This document shows, piece by piece, positions 28,001-40,000 of a stretch of DNA of 64,000 nt; within the stretch, counting starts at the first letter, position 1, and every line of letters starts with the position of its first letter. The translations under genes were made by a program, and so were the position numbers. The stretch comes from Streptomyces sp. CB02400 (GTDB taxonomy: Bacteria; Actinomycetota; Actinomycetes; Streptomycetales; Streptomycetaceae). The notes beneath the pieces were generated by a model. The model searched no databases and was not told the DNA's origin. It saw only the letters and a list, made by a program, of their open reading frames with translations. Location of the stretch: assembly GCF_001905725.1 (NCBI RefSeq), contig NZ_LIWB01000016.1, positions 124,001-188,000 of the forward strand, given 5' to 3'.

Positions 28001-31000
28001 GGCGCAGGGCCACGCCCACGATCGCCACCGCTTCCTCGTCGGCACCCTCCGGTGCCGGTGCCGGTGCCGCGCCCGCCGCCGGCGTGGCGCCGCCGCGCAG
28101 GAACGTGGTCAGCTGGCGCACCGTGGAGTGACGGAACAGCGTCGAGAGCGGGAACTCGCGGTCCAGGCCGGTGCGGATCAGCTCGTGGACCCGCACCGCC
28201 GTCAACGACGTCCCGCCCAGGTCGAAGAACCCGATGTCCGGGTCCACCTCGTCCGGCTCCAGCTCCAGCACCTGTGACCAGGCCGAGAGCACCGTCTGCC
28301 ACACCTGGTCGGCACCGGCGGCCGGTTCGCAGAGCTCGGGTCGCGCGGGGGGCAGCGCGGCCGTATCCGGCGTCGGGCTGTCGCCGTGCTGCCGGAACCA
28401 GCCCTCTTCCCGGGGGTGGAGCAGGGACAGGCGGCTGACGGGCAGGGCGCCGTCCCGGAGGAAGGAGTGCAGCAGGGTCTCGAAGTTCGCGACCATGCGC
28501 TGTGCGGATTCATGATCCAGTACGTGGGACCGGAACTCCAGCTCCCCGCGCAGGCCCTCCGCGGCGGGCGCGAGGCTCATGGTCAGCTCGAACTTGGCGG
28601 TTCCGGCGACGTTACCGGTGAAGCTCCCGGCGAACGGCTGCCATGCGCCGTCGTCCGGCTCCGCCCCCAGGCCGTAGTTGAACACCGCCCGGAACAGCGG
28701 GTTCTCCTCGCCGTTGCGTTCGGCGCCGACGGCCCTGACCACCTCGGACAGGGGCACGTTCTGGTGTTCCATCACGCCGAGCACGCGGGACCTCATCGCC
28801 GCCAGCAGCTCGGGCACGGTCGGATCGGCGGAGAGGTCACAGCGCAACGGCAGGGTGTTGGCGAGGAAGCCGACGATCTCCGCCGTCCCGGACAGGGTGC
28901 GCCCGGACCACACCGTGCCGATGCTGAAGTCCCGCTGGTCGCTGTACCGGGAGAGCAGCGCCGCGAAGGCGCCGGCCAGCACCGTGTACAGGGTGACTCC
29001 CGCGTCGGAGGCGAGTGTCTCCAGCTCGCCGCGGAGGGCGTCCGGCAGGGCGAATCCGATCTTGCCCGCGCCGGAGTCCGGGGTGCCGCGGGGCAGTTCC
29101 AGTCGCGGGGCCCCGGCCAGTTCGCTCCGGAAGAAGCCGAGTCCCGCCTCGAAGGCTCCCCGGGCGATCGCGTCCCGCTCCCAGCCGGCGTAGTCGCCGA
29201 GGTGCACGGGCGGCTCGCTGCCGCTGTCGGGAACGAGGCCCGCGCGGAACGCGTCGTACGCGGCGAACAGCTCGTGCAGGACCATGACCAGCGACGAGGC
29301 GTCGATGATCGCGTGGTGCAGGGTGAAGCAGACGACCTGTTCGTCCGCGCCGGTCAGCACCAGGCAGCGCAGCAGCACGGGGCCGGACAGGTCGAAGGGC
29401 GTCTCGGCCTCGTCCCGGATCCGGGCGGCCAGTTCCTCGGGACCTGCCGCCTCCTCGAAGCGCAGCGGGGTGCCGAACTCCTCGTGCACCACCTGGACCA
29501 GCTCACCGTCGCGGCTCTCCAGGCCGGTGCGCAGTGCCTCGTGTCGCCGCACCACGAACTCGACGGCGGAGGCGAACGCCGCGCGGTCCAGCGGTTCGGC
29601 GACCCGGACCGGCATCGTCACGTTGTACTCGGCCGTGCCGGGACGCATCTGCTCCAGGAACCACAGCCTGCGCTGCCCCTCGGTCGCCGGGTGGACATCG
29701 CGTCGCCGCACGCGTCGCACGCGCGCCCGGCCCGTGTCGTCCCCCCGGTCTCCCAGGCGACCGTCGAGGTACCGGGCCAGGCCGGCGGGTGTCGGGTGGT
29801 CGAAGACGGCCGTCGCGGGCAGGGACAGTCCGGTCTCGGCGGACAGCCTGCGGCGCAGTTCCACTGCCATCAGGGAGTCCAGTCCGAGTTCGGTGAACCG
29901 CGTGTCGGGGTGGACCTCGCCGGAGGAGCCCAGCGCCTCGGCCGCTTCGCGCCGCACGAGATCGGTCAGGGCGGGCAGGCGCCGCTGTTCCGGCAGGGCG
30001 GACCAGCCGGTGCCGGCGCCGTCCGTCCGGGTGTCCGCGAGTCTCCGCATCCGGGTCCGGCCCCGCAGCAGCGGCGAGCGGTCGTCCTCGGCCCCCGACA
30101 GGTCGATGCGAAGGGGCACGAGATGTGCTCGCCGGCTGGTCAGCGCGGCGTCCAGAGCGTCCAGCGCCTGCGCGCCGGTCAGCGCGGTCACGCCCTGCCT
30201 GCGCATCCTCGCCAGTTCCGCACGGCCGAGGTGCGCGGTCAGTCCCGTGCCGTCCTGCTCCCACAGCCCCCAGGACAGGCTCAGTGCCGGAAGTCCCCGC
30301 CGGTGCCGCTCGAGCACGACCGCGTCCGCGAACGCGTTCGCCGCGGCGTAGACGCTCTGTCCGGCGCTTCCGAGAACTCCCGCGGCGGACGAGAACACCA
30401 CGAACGAGGTCAGTGGACGGTCCGCGGTCAGCTCGTGCAGCCACCACGCCGCGCGTGCCTTCGGCGCCCAGACCCGTTCCAGACGGTCCGGGGTCTGGTC
30501 CGTGAGCAGCCCGTCGTCGAGTACGCCGGCCAGATGCCACACGCCGCTGAGATCCGGGACGGACTCCACGAGTGCGGCCACCTGGTCGCGGCTGGTGACG
30601 TCGCAGGCCACCACGCGCACGCTGTCGGCCCCGGCGGCGGTCAGCCCGGCGATCAGCTCGGCGGATCCGTCCGCCGCGTCACCTCGACGGGAGGCCAGGA
30701 CGAGCTTGCGCACGCCCCATGCGCCCACCAGGTGCCGTGCGACCTGCCGTCCGAGCGCACCGGTACCGCCGGTGATCAGCACCGTGCCCGATGCGTGTCC
30801 GGTGGCACCGGGGTCCGCGGCGGACACCGCGCCGCCCTCCGCCGGGGCGGTGTCGCCCGGGGTGAGCCGGACGAGCCGGGGAGCCCGGATGTCTTCGCCG
30901 CGGACCACCAGCTCCGGCTCGGCGACGGTGAGTGCGGCCCGCACCGCGTCCGGATCGGCGTCCCCGTCCACGTCCACCAGCCGCACCGGATGTCCCTCGG

Positions 31001-34000
31001 CGCGTGCCGCGCGCAGCAGCCCCCACAAGGGCGCCGAGGCCAGGTCGACGGTCTCGTCCTCGTCCACGGAGACCGCCCGGCGGGTCACCCAGACCAGTTC
31101 GGTGCCGGCCGCCCGTGGATCGGCCAGTAGATCACGCGCACGGACCAGTGCCGCCGCGGTGAACTCCTCCGGGGTGCCGGAGGGTTGCGTGGCGTCCACC
31201 ACGATGCGAGAGGGAGCCGGTCCGGTCCCGGTGTCCGGTGTGGGCAGTTCGAGTGCGGCGGCCAGGGGGCCGGCGGTGATCGCGGTGTCCGTCGGTGCGG
31301 CAGCGGGGGCCGGGCACTCCTGCCACTCCAGCCGGTACAGGTCCGGCTGCCGCGTCGCCCGCAGGCTTCCCGCGGTGGCCTCCCGGAGGCGGAGGCTCGC
31401 CGCGGCCACCGGGTTCCCGTTCTCCTCCGTCACGCACAGCTCGGCCTGCTCGTGCTTCTCGTCGAGGCGTACGCGCACCCGTACGACCGAGGCCCCGGTC
31501 GCGTACAGGCGGGCGTCGCTCCACTCGAACGGCAGGAGGACCCGCTCGGCGCGCTGCCCGGCTTCCTCGGCGGCGAGGATCGTGTGGAACGCCGCGTCCA
31601 GGAGGGCGGGGTGGATCCCGAAGCCGTCGGTGCGCAGGCTCTCGGGAAGGCGGAGGACGGCGTGGAGCTCGTTGTCCTGTCGCCACAGGTCCTCCAGGCC
31701 CTGGAAGGCGGGTCCGTAGTCGATTCCGCGTTCGCGGAAGCGGTCGTAGAAGCCGTTCAGGGGCACGCGCTCCGCCTGCTCGATCGCCGTCCAGTCGACG
31801 GGGTCGGGGGCGTGGGCGGGGGTGTGGTGGGTGAGTTGGGCGGTGGCGTGGGTGGTCCAGGGGGTGTCGGGGTGCGTCTCGGGGCCGGGGTGGGTGTGGA
31901 CGGTGACCTGGCGCCGCCCGTTGCCGTCGGTGCCGGTGACCGCGACCTGGACGCGCAGCGCTCCGGTGTCGGGGAGGACGAGGGGGGTGGTGAGGGTGAG
32001 GGTGTCCACGGCGGTGGCGCCCACCCGCTCCGCGGCGGTGAGGACCATGTCCAGGATCGCCGTGCCGGGCAGGAGGACGGTGTCGAACACCTTGTGCTCG
32101 CTCAGCCAGCGCTGCCCGGGTCGGGTGGCGTCGATGCTGCCGGTGAGGATGAGGCCGTCGTCGTCGGCCCGAGGGGTGGAGAGGGTGAGCCAGGGGTGGT
32201 CGAGCCCGTCCGCCCCCCACGCCGAGGGGTCGGCCGGGGTGCCGGGGGTGGGGAGCCAGTACCGCTCACGGTCGAAGGCGTAGGTGGGCAGGGCGGCTTC
32301 CACCGGGGTTCGCGGCACCGCGCGCTCCCACGGCCACCCGTTCCCCCGGGCAAGTCCCGCGCGGACCCATGCGGACAGCACGTCGGTGGTGTCGGCCTGG
32401 TCGCGGTGGGCGGTGGCGACGGTGGTTCCGCCGTGCTGCCGGGTGATCTCGTCGAGGACCATGGCCATGACCGGGTGAGGGCTGATCTCGGTCCACGTGT
32501 GGTGACCGTCGGCGGTGGCGGCCTGGCCGGCCAGATCGAAGCGCACCGGCCGGCGCAGATTGGCGCACCAGTAGTCCGCGCCCACTTCACCGCCCTGGAC
32601 GACACGGCCGTACACGGTGGAGTACATCGGGATTCGTCCGGCCCGGGGCTGGAGGCCTGCGAGTTCCTCGGCCAGGGCGGGCAGGAGCGGGTCCATGTGC
32701 GCGCTGTGGGAGGCGTAGTCGACCTGCACCCGGCGGGCGAACACGTTCTCCGCCCGCAGTCGGGTGAGGAAGGCGTCGAGGGCGTCGCTGTCTCCGGAGA
32801 TCACGGTCGAGGTGGGGGTGTTGACCGCGGCCACGGACAGTCCGGTGCCGGTGAGGCGTTCGGTGACCCACTCCAGGCCGCGTTCGACCACGGCCATGCC
32901 TCCCCGCCCGCGGCAGGCGGCCACAGCCCGCGACCGGGCGGCGACGATCCTCGCGCCCTGCTCCACGGTCAGGATCCCCGCGACCACGGCGGCGGCCACC
33001 TCACCCTGCGAGTGCCCGATCACGGCCTGCGGGGTGACGCCCATGGACTCCCACCACGCGGCCAGGCCCAGACTCATCGCGAACAGCGCCGGCTGCACCT
33101 CCTCCACACCCGACAGAGCACGCCGTCCGGTCAGGACCTCGACGACCGACCAGCCCGTCCAGGGCAGCAGAGCCGCCTCACACGCACGAACGGCCTCGGC
33201 GAACACCGGCGACTGCTCGAACAGCGCCCGGCCCATGCCCTCCCACTGCGACCCCTGACCCGGAAACACCCACACACCACCGGGCCCCTCGGCGAGGACC
33301 TCCGCACCGAGCGTCTCCACGGGGGTGATGACGCCGGCTGTGTCCGTGCCCTCCGCGAGTGCTTCCAGCCGGTCGATGGCCTCTTCGCGAGTCGTGGCGA
33401 GGACCGCGCCGCGGGAGTCGAACCAACTGCGGTGCCACAAGGCCGTGGAGGCCACCCGGTCCAGTGAGACCTCCGGGTGGTTGCGCCACCACTTGGCCCA
33501 GCGCCGGGCCTGTGCCCGCACCACACCCGCGTCCCGGCCCGACACCACCACCGGGAACACACCCTCCGCCACCGTCTGCTCGGTGACGGCCTCTCCGGCA
33601 GGGGACTCCTCGAGAACGAGGTGGGCGTTCGTCCCGGACAGGCCGAACGACGACACACCCGCACGCCGCGGCCGGGACCCCTCCCGCGGCCACGCACGCG
33701 CCTGACCCAGCAGCGCGAGCCCGCTTTCCTCCCACTCGATGTGCCGACTCGGCTCCTCCACGTGCAAGGTGGCGGGCAGTTGCTCGTGGGCCAGTGCCAG
33801 CACCATCTTGATCACGCCGATCACACCGGCGGCGGCCTGGGCGTGCCCGATGTTGGACTTCGCCGACCCCAGCCACACCGGCCGCTCCGCCGAACGCCCC
33901 GGCCCGAAGACCGCCGCCAACGCGCCCGCCTCGACCGGGTCACCGAGCGGTGTGCCCGTACCGTGCGCCTCGACCGCGTCCACGTCCGACGGCGACAGCC

Positions 34001-37000
34001 TCGCGCGCGACAGTGCTTCCTCGATCACCCGCTGCTGCGCGGGCCCGTTCGGAGCGGTCAAACCCTGCGACCGGCCGTCCTGGTTGACCGCCGACCCACG
34101 GATCACCGCCAGCACCCGGTCCCCGGCCGCCCGCGCAGCCGACAACCGCTTCAGCACCAGCACACCACAACCCTCGGACCAACCCGCACCATCAGCATCG
34201 GCCGAGAAACTCTTGCACCGCCCGTCCGCAGCCATCCCCCGCAACCGGGAGAACTCCACGAACACCGACGGCGTCGACATCACCGTCACACCACCGGCCA
34301 ACGCGACATCACACTCACCCTGCCGCAACGCCGACACCGCCAGATGCAACGCCACCAACGACGACGAACACGCCGTGTCCACCGTCACCGCCGGACCCCG
34401 CAACCCCAACGCATACGACACCCGACCCGACAGCACACTGCCGGCGCTTCCCATCGAGCCGTACGCGTCGAGCGCGTTCAGGTCCTGGTTGCGGAAGCGG
34501 TCGTAGTCCGACCCCATCGCACCGAGGTACACACCTGTGTTGCTGCCCTCCATGGTTTCCGGGCGGATTCCGGCGCGCTCCAGGGCCTCCCACGAGGCTT
34601 CCAGCACGAGTCGCTGCTGCGGGTCCATGCCTCGTGCCTCGCGCGGCGGGATCCCGAAGAACCCGGCGTCGAAATCCTCGACGTCCCGCAGGAACCCACC
34701 CTCACGCGCATAGCTCTTGCCGACGGCCTCCGGGTCCGGGTCGTACACGTCCCAGCCGTCCCAGCGCGACGGGAACCCCCCGATCGCGTCCCCGCCCGAG
34801 GACAACAGCTCCCAGAACTCCTCCGGCGTGCCCACCCCGCCCGGCAGCCGGCACGCCATCGACACGATCGCGACCGGATCGTCGTCCCCGTCCGCGGCCC
34901 GGGCGACAGCCTTGGCGGGCAGCACGGCCGGGGACAGGTCCATCCGTTCCAGGAGGTACTCCGCCATGGCGGCCGGGGTCGGGTGGTCGAACGCCAGCGT
35001 CGCGGGCAGGGGAACCTCGGTCTCCCGCGAGACGCGGCGCCGCAGTTCCACGGCCATCAGCGAATCCAGGCCGAGGTCCCTGAGCACCTGCTGTGCCGAC
35101 ACCGCGCCCTCGCCGGGAAGGCCGAGCACGCTCGCCGCCGCCGAACGCACCAGCAGCGTCAACGACTCCCGCCGCTGGTCGGGGGAGAGCACCGCGAGCC
35201 TGCCGCGCAGGCCCGACGGGGTCTCGCCCGTGTTCGCCCGCCGCAGGCGCGTCCTGACCAGGCCGCGCAGCAGCGCCGGCACCTCGTCCTGGTCACGGTG
35301 CGCCGAGGCCGGCCCCAGTCGTACGGGAACCAGGTGTTCCCGCGCATCCGTCGCCAGCGCCGCGTCCAGGGTCCGCAGCCCCTCGTCCACGGACAACGGC
35401 TCGACGCCCATGCGCCGGATCCGGGTCAGCTCGGCCCGGCCGAGATGCGCGGTCAGTCCCGTGCCGCCCTGCTCCCACAGTCCCCAGGACAGACTCCTGG
35501 CGGGCAGGCCCGCGTGCACACGCCAAGCGGCGAAGGCGTCGAGGAACGCGTTGCCCGCGGCGTACGTGCTCTGACCGGCGCTTCCGAGCACTCCGGCGAG
35601 CGAGGAGAACATGACGAACTCGGACAGCTCGTGCTCTCGGGTGAGTTCGTGCAGGTGCAGCGCGGCGTCCAGCTTCGGAGCGAGGACGCGTTCCAGCCGC
35701 TGCGTGTTCTGGTCCGGCAGCAGTCCGTCGTCCAGCACACCGGCCAGGTGCCACACCGAGTCCAGATCGTCGATGGAACCGATCAGACCGGCCAGGGCTT
35801 CCCTGTCGGCGACGTCACAGGCCACGATCCGTACGCTGTCGGCCCCGGCCCCCGCGAGTTCGGCGGCGAGGTCGGCGGCCCCGGGTGCCCCCTCGCCCTG
35901 ACGCGAGGTCAGCACGAGACGCCGGACACCACGGGTGCGCACCAGATGCCGGGCGAGCTCCCTGCCCAGCTCACCTGTTCCTCCGGTGATCAGTGCCGTT
36001 CCCTCCGAGGCCGGGGTTCCCTCGGGGACGTCCTCCTGCTCCGGTTCGACCGCGACCAGCCGCGCGACCCGGATCTCCCCTCCCCGTACCGCGATCTCGG
36101 GCTCGTCCGTGACGGACACGGCCCTGGCGAGAGCGGCGGCGTCCTCGGCCGCGGGACCGGTGTCCACCAGTCGCAGCGACCGCTGCGGGTACTCGGCGCG
36201 CGCGGCGCGGACCAGGCCCCACAGCGGGGCGTGCACCAGGCCGTCGACGCCCTCCCCCGGTTCGGCCGGTACGGCCTCCCGGGTCACCCAGACCAGTTCG
36301 GTCCCCTCCAGCCTGGACTCGGCCAGCAGATCCTGCATCACGTGCAGTGCGGTGGCGGTGGCCACGCGCACCGCGTCCGCCAGACCGCCCGGGGCCGGCG
36401 TGGTGCTGTCGAGGACGAGGCGGGCCGGGGGCCGGTCGCCCGCGTCGAGCCGGGCGCGCAGCTCGTCCACATCGACGACGGGCCGCCCGCCGATCACGTG
36501 CGCGAGCTCTCCGGAGCCGCCGAGGACCCAGGTCTCGGCCGGTGTCTCGCGCATCGTGCGGGGCGGCTGGAAGTCGAGCCGGTGGAGGTGGCTGCCCGTG
36601 CGCCGCCGCAGCCGCTGTTCGGTCGCCGGACGCAGGACGAGCGCGTCCACGTAGGCCACGGGGTCGCCGTGGGCGTCCGCCATCCACAGCCGGGCCCGGG
36701 ACGACGCGGGATCCCGCTGGATCCGGACGCGGAGTTCGGTCGCCCCGGTGGCGTACAGCTCGACCCCGGTCCACTCGAAGGGGAGCGACACCCCTGCCGT
36801 GTCGTCGTCCAGCACGGCGACCGCGTGCAGCGCCGCGTCCAGCAGCGCCGGATGCACCGCGAAGTCGCCTGCCTGCGCACTTTCGGCTTCGGCCTCGGGC
36901 AGACGGATCACGGCGAAGGCGGTGTCGTCGCTGCGGGAAAGCTCCACCAGGCCCTGGAAGGCGGGTCCGTAGTCGATTCCGCGTTCGCGGAAGCGGTCGT

Positions 37001-40000
37001 AGAAGCCGTCCAGGGGCACGCGCTCCGCCTGCTCGATCGCCGTCCAGTCGACGGGATCGGGGGCGTGGGCGGGGGTGTGGTGGGTGAGGTGGGCGGTGGC
37101 GTGGGTGGTCCAGGGGGTGTCGGGGTGCGTCTCGGGGCCGGGGTGGGTGTGGACGGTGACCTGGCGCCGCCCGTTGCCGTCGATGCCGGTGACCGCGACC
37201 TGGACGCGCAGCGCCCCGCTGTCGGGCAGGACGAGGGGGGTGGTGAGGGTGAGGGTGTCGATCCCGTTGGCGCCCACCCGCTCCGCGGCGGTGAGGACCA
37301 TGTCCAGGATCGCCGTGCCGGGCAGGAGGACGGTGTCGAACACCTTGTGCTCGGTCAGCCAGCGCTGCCCGGGTCGGGTGGCGTCGATGCTGCCGCTGAG
37401 GATGAGGCCGTCGTCGTCGGCCCGAGGGGTGGAGAGGGTGAGCCAGGGGTGGTCGAGCCCGTCCGCCCCCCACGCCGAGGGGTCGGCCGGGATGGTGCCG
37501 GGGGTGGGGAGCCAGTACCGCTCACGGTCGAAGGCGTAGGTGGGCAGGGCGGCTTCCACCGGGGTTCGCGGCACCGCGCGCTCCCACGGCCACTGGTCTG
37601 CGTACGCCAGCCCCGCACGCGTCCACGACGACAGCACGTCGGTGGTGTCGGCCTGGTCGCGGTGGGCGGTGGCGACGGTGGTTCCGCCGTGCTGCCGGGT
37701 GATCTCGTCGAGGACCATGGCCATGACCGGGTGAGGGCTGATCTCGGTCCACGTGTGGTGACCGTCGGCGGTGGCGGCCTGGCCGGCCAGATCGAAGCGC
37801 ACCGGCCGGCGCAGATTGGCGCACCAGTAGTCCGCGCCCACTTCACCGCCCTGGACGACACGGCCGTACACGGTGGAGTACATCGGGATTCGTCCGGCCT
37901 GGGGCTGGAGGTCTGCGAGTTCCTCGGCCAGGGCGGGCAGGAGCGGGTCCATGTGCGCGCTGTGGGAGGCGTAGTCGACCTGCACCCGGCGGGCGAACAC
38001 CCCTTCGGCCTGTACGTCCGCCAGGAAGCTGTCCAGGGCGTCGCTGTCTCCGGAGATCACGGTCGATGCGGGGGTGTTGACCGCGGCCACGGACAGTCCG
38101 GTGCCGGCGAGGCGTTCGGTGACCCACTCCAGGCCGCGTTCGACCACGGCCATGCCTCCCCGCCCGCGGCAGGCGGCCACAGCCCGCGACCGGGCGGCGA
38201 CGATCCTCGCGCCCTGCTCCACGGTCAGGATCCCCGCGACCACCGCGGCGGCCACCTCACCCTGCGAGTGCCCGATCACCGCCTGCGGGGTGACACCCAT
38301 GGACTCCCACCACGCCGCCAGGCCCAGACTCATCGCGAACAGCGCCGGCTGCACCTCCTCCACACCCGACAGAGCACGCCGTCCGGTCAGGACCTCGACG
38401 ACCGACCAGCCCGTCCAGGGCAGCAGAGCCGCCTCACACGCACGAACGGCCTCGGCGAACACCGGCGACTGCTCGAACAGCGCCCGGCCCATGCCCTCCC
38501 ACTGCGACCCCTGACCCGGAAACACCCACACACCACCGGAGCCGGCGTCCTGGAGGGCGATGCCGCCCGGCGTTTCGGCGGGGGCTATCACTCCGAGGGC
38601 ATCGGTGCCTTCGGCGAGTGCTTCCAACCGTTCGATGGCCTCTTCGCGAGTCGTGGCGAGGACCGCGCCACGGGAGTCGAACCAACTGCGGTGCCACAGC
38701 GCCGTCGACGCCACTCGCTCCAGGGGCACTTCGGGGTGGTCGCGCCACCACCGGGCCCAGCGCCGGGCCTGTGCCCGCACCACACCCGCGTCCCGGCCCG
38801 ACACCACCACCGGGAACACACCCCCCGCCACCACCTCGTCAGCGACGGTCACGGCGGCCTCTCCGGCAGGGGACTCCTCGAGAACGAGGTGGGCGTTCGT
38901 CCCGGACAGGCCGAACGACGACACACCCGCACGCCGCGGCCGGGACTCCTCCCGCGGCCACGCACGCGCCTCGTCCAACAACCGCAGCCCGCTGCCCTCC
39001 CACTCGACGTGCTCGCTGGGCCGCTCGGCGTGCAGGCTCAGGGGCAGCGTCTCGTGCTGGAGCGCGAGCACCATCTTGATCACGCCGATCACACCGGCGG
39101 CGGCCTGGGCGTGCCCGATGTTGGACTTCGCCGACCCCAGCCACACCGGCCGCTCCGCCGAACGCCCCGGCCCGAAGACCGCCGCCAACGCGCCCGCCTC
39201 GACCGGGTCACCGAGCGGTGTGCCCGTACCGTGCGCCTCGACCGCGTCCACGTCCGACGGCGACAGCCTCGCGCGCGACAGTGCTTCCTCGATCACCCGC
39301 TGCTGCGCGGGCCCGTTCGGAGCGGTCAAACCCTGCGACCGGCCGTCCTGGTTGACCGCCGACCCACGGATCACCGCCAGCACCCGGTCCCCGGCCGCCC
39401 GCGCAGCCGACAACCGCTTCAGCACCAGCACACCACAACCCTCGGACCAACCCGCACCATCAGCATCGGCCGAGAAACTCTTGCACCGCCCGTCCGCAGC
39501 CATCCCCCGCAACCGGGAGAACTCCACGAACACCGACGGCGTCGACATCACCGTCACACCACCGGCCAACGCCACATCACACTCACCCTGCCGCAACGCC
39601 GACACCGCCAGATGCAACGCCACCAACGACGACGAACACGCCGTGTCCACCGTCACCGCCGGACCCCGCAACCCCAACGCATACGACACCCGACCCGACA
39701 GCACACTGCTCGCCCTGCCGGTGTTGACGTATCCGTCCTGGTCCCCGAGACCGTGCCCCAGGCTGCCGTAGTCGCCGCTCATCGTGCCCAGGTAGACACC
39801 GGTGTCGCTGTTCTCCAGGGCTTCGGAGCGGATTCCGGCGCGCTCCAGGGCCTCCCAGGAGGTTTCGAGGATCAGTCGCTGCTGTGGGTCCATGCCTCGT
39901 GCCTCGCGCGGCGGGATCCCGAAGAACCCGGCGTCGAAATCCTCGACGTCCCGCAGGAACCCACCCTCACGCGCATAGCTCTTGCCGACGGCCTCCGGGT

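Noticed and set aside
24846..28277. Plus-strand open frame of 1,143 codons opposite modules 3 and 4
   Set aside because: Low-complexity translation that mirrors the duplicated PKS units; no start signal or domain.
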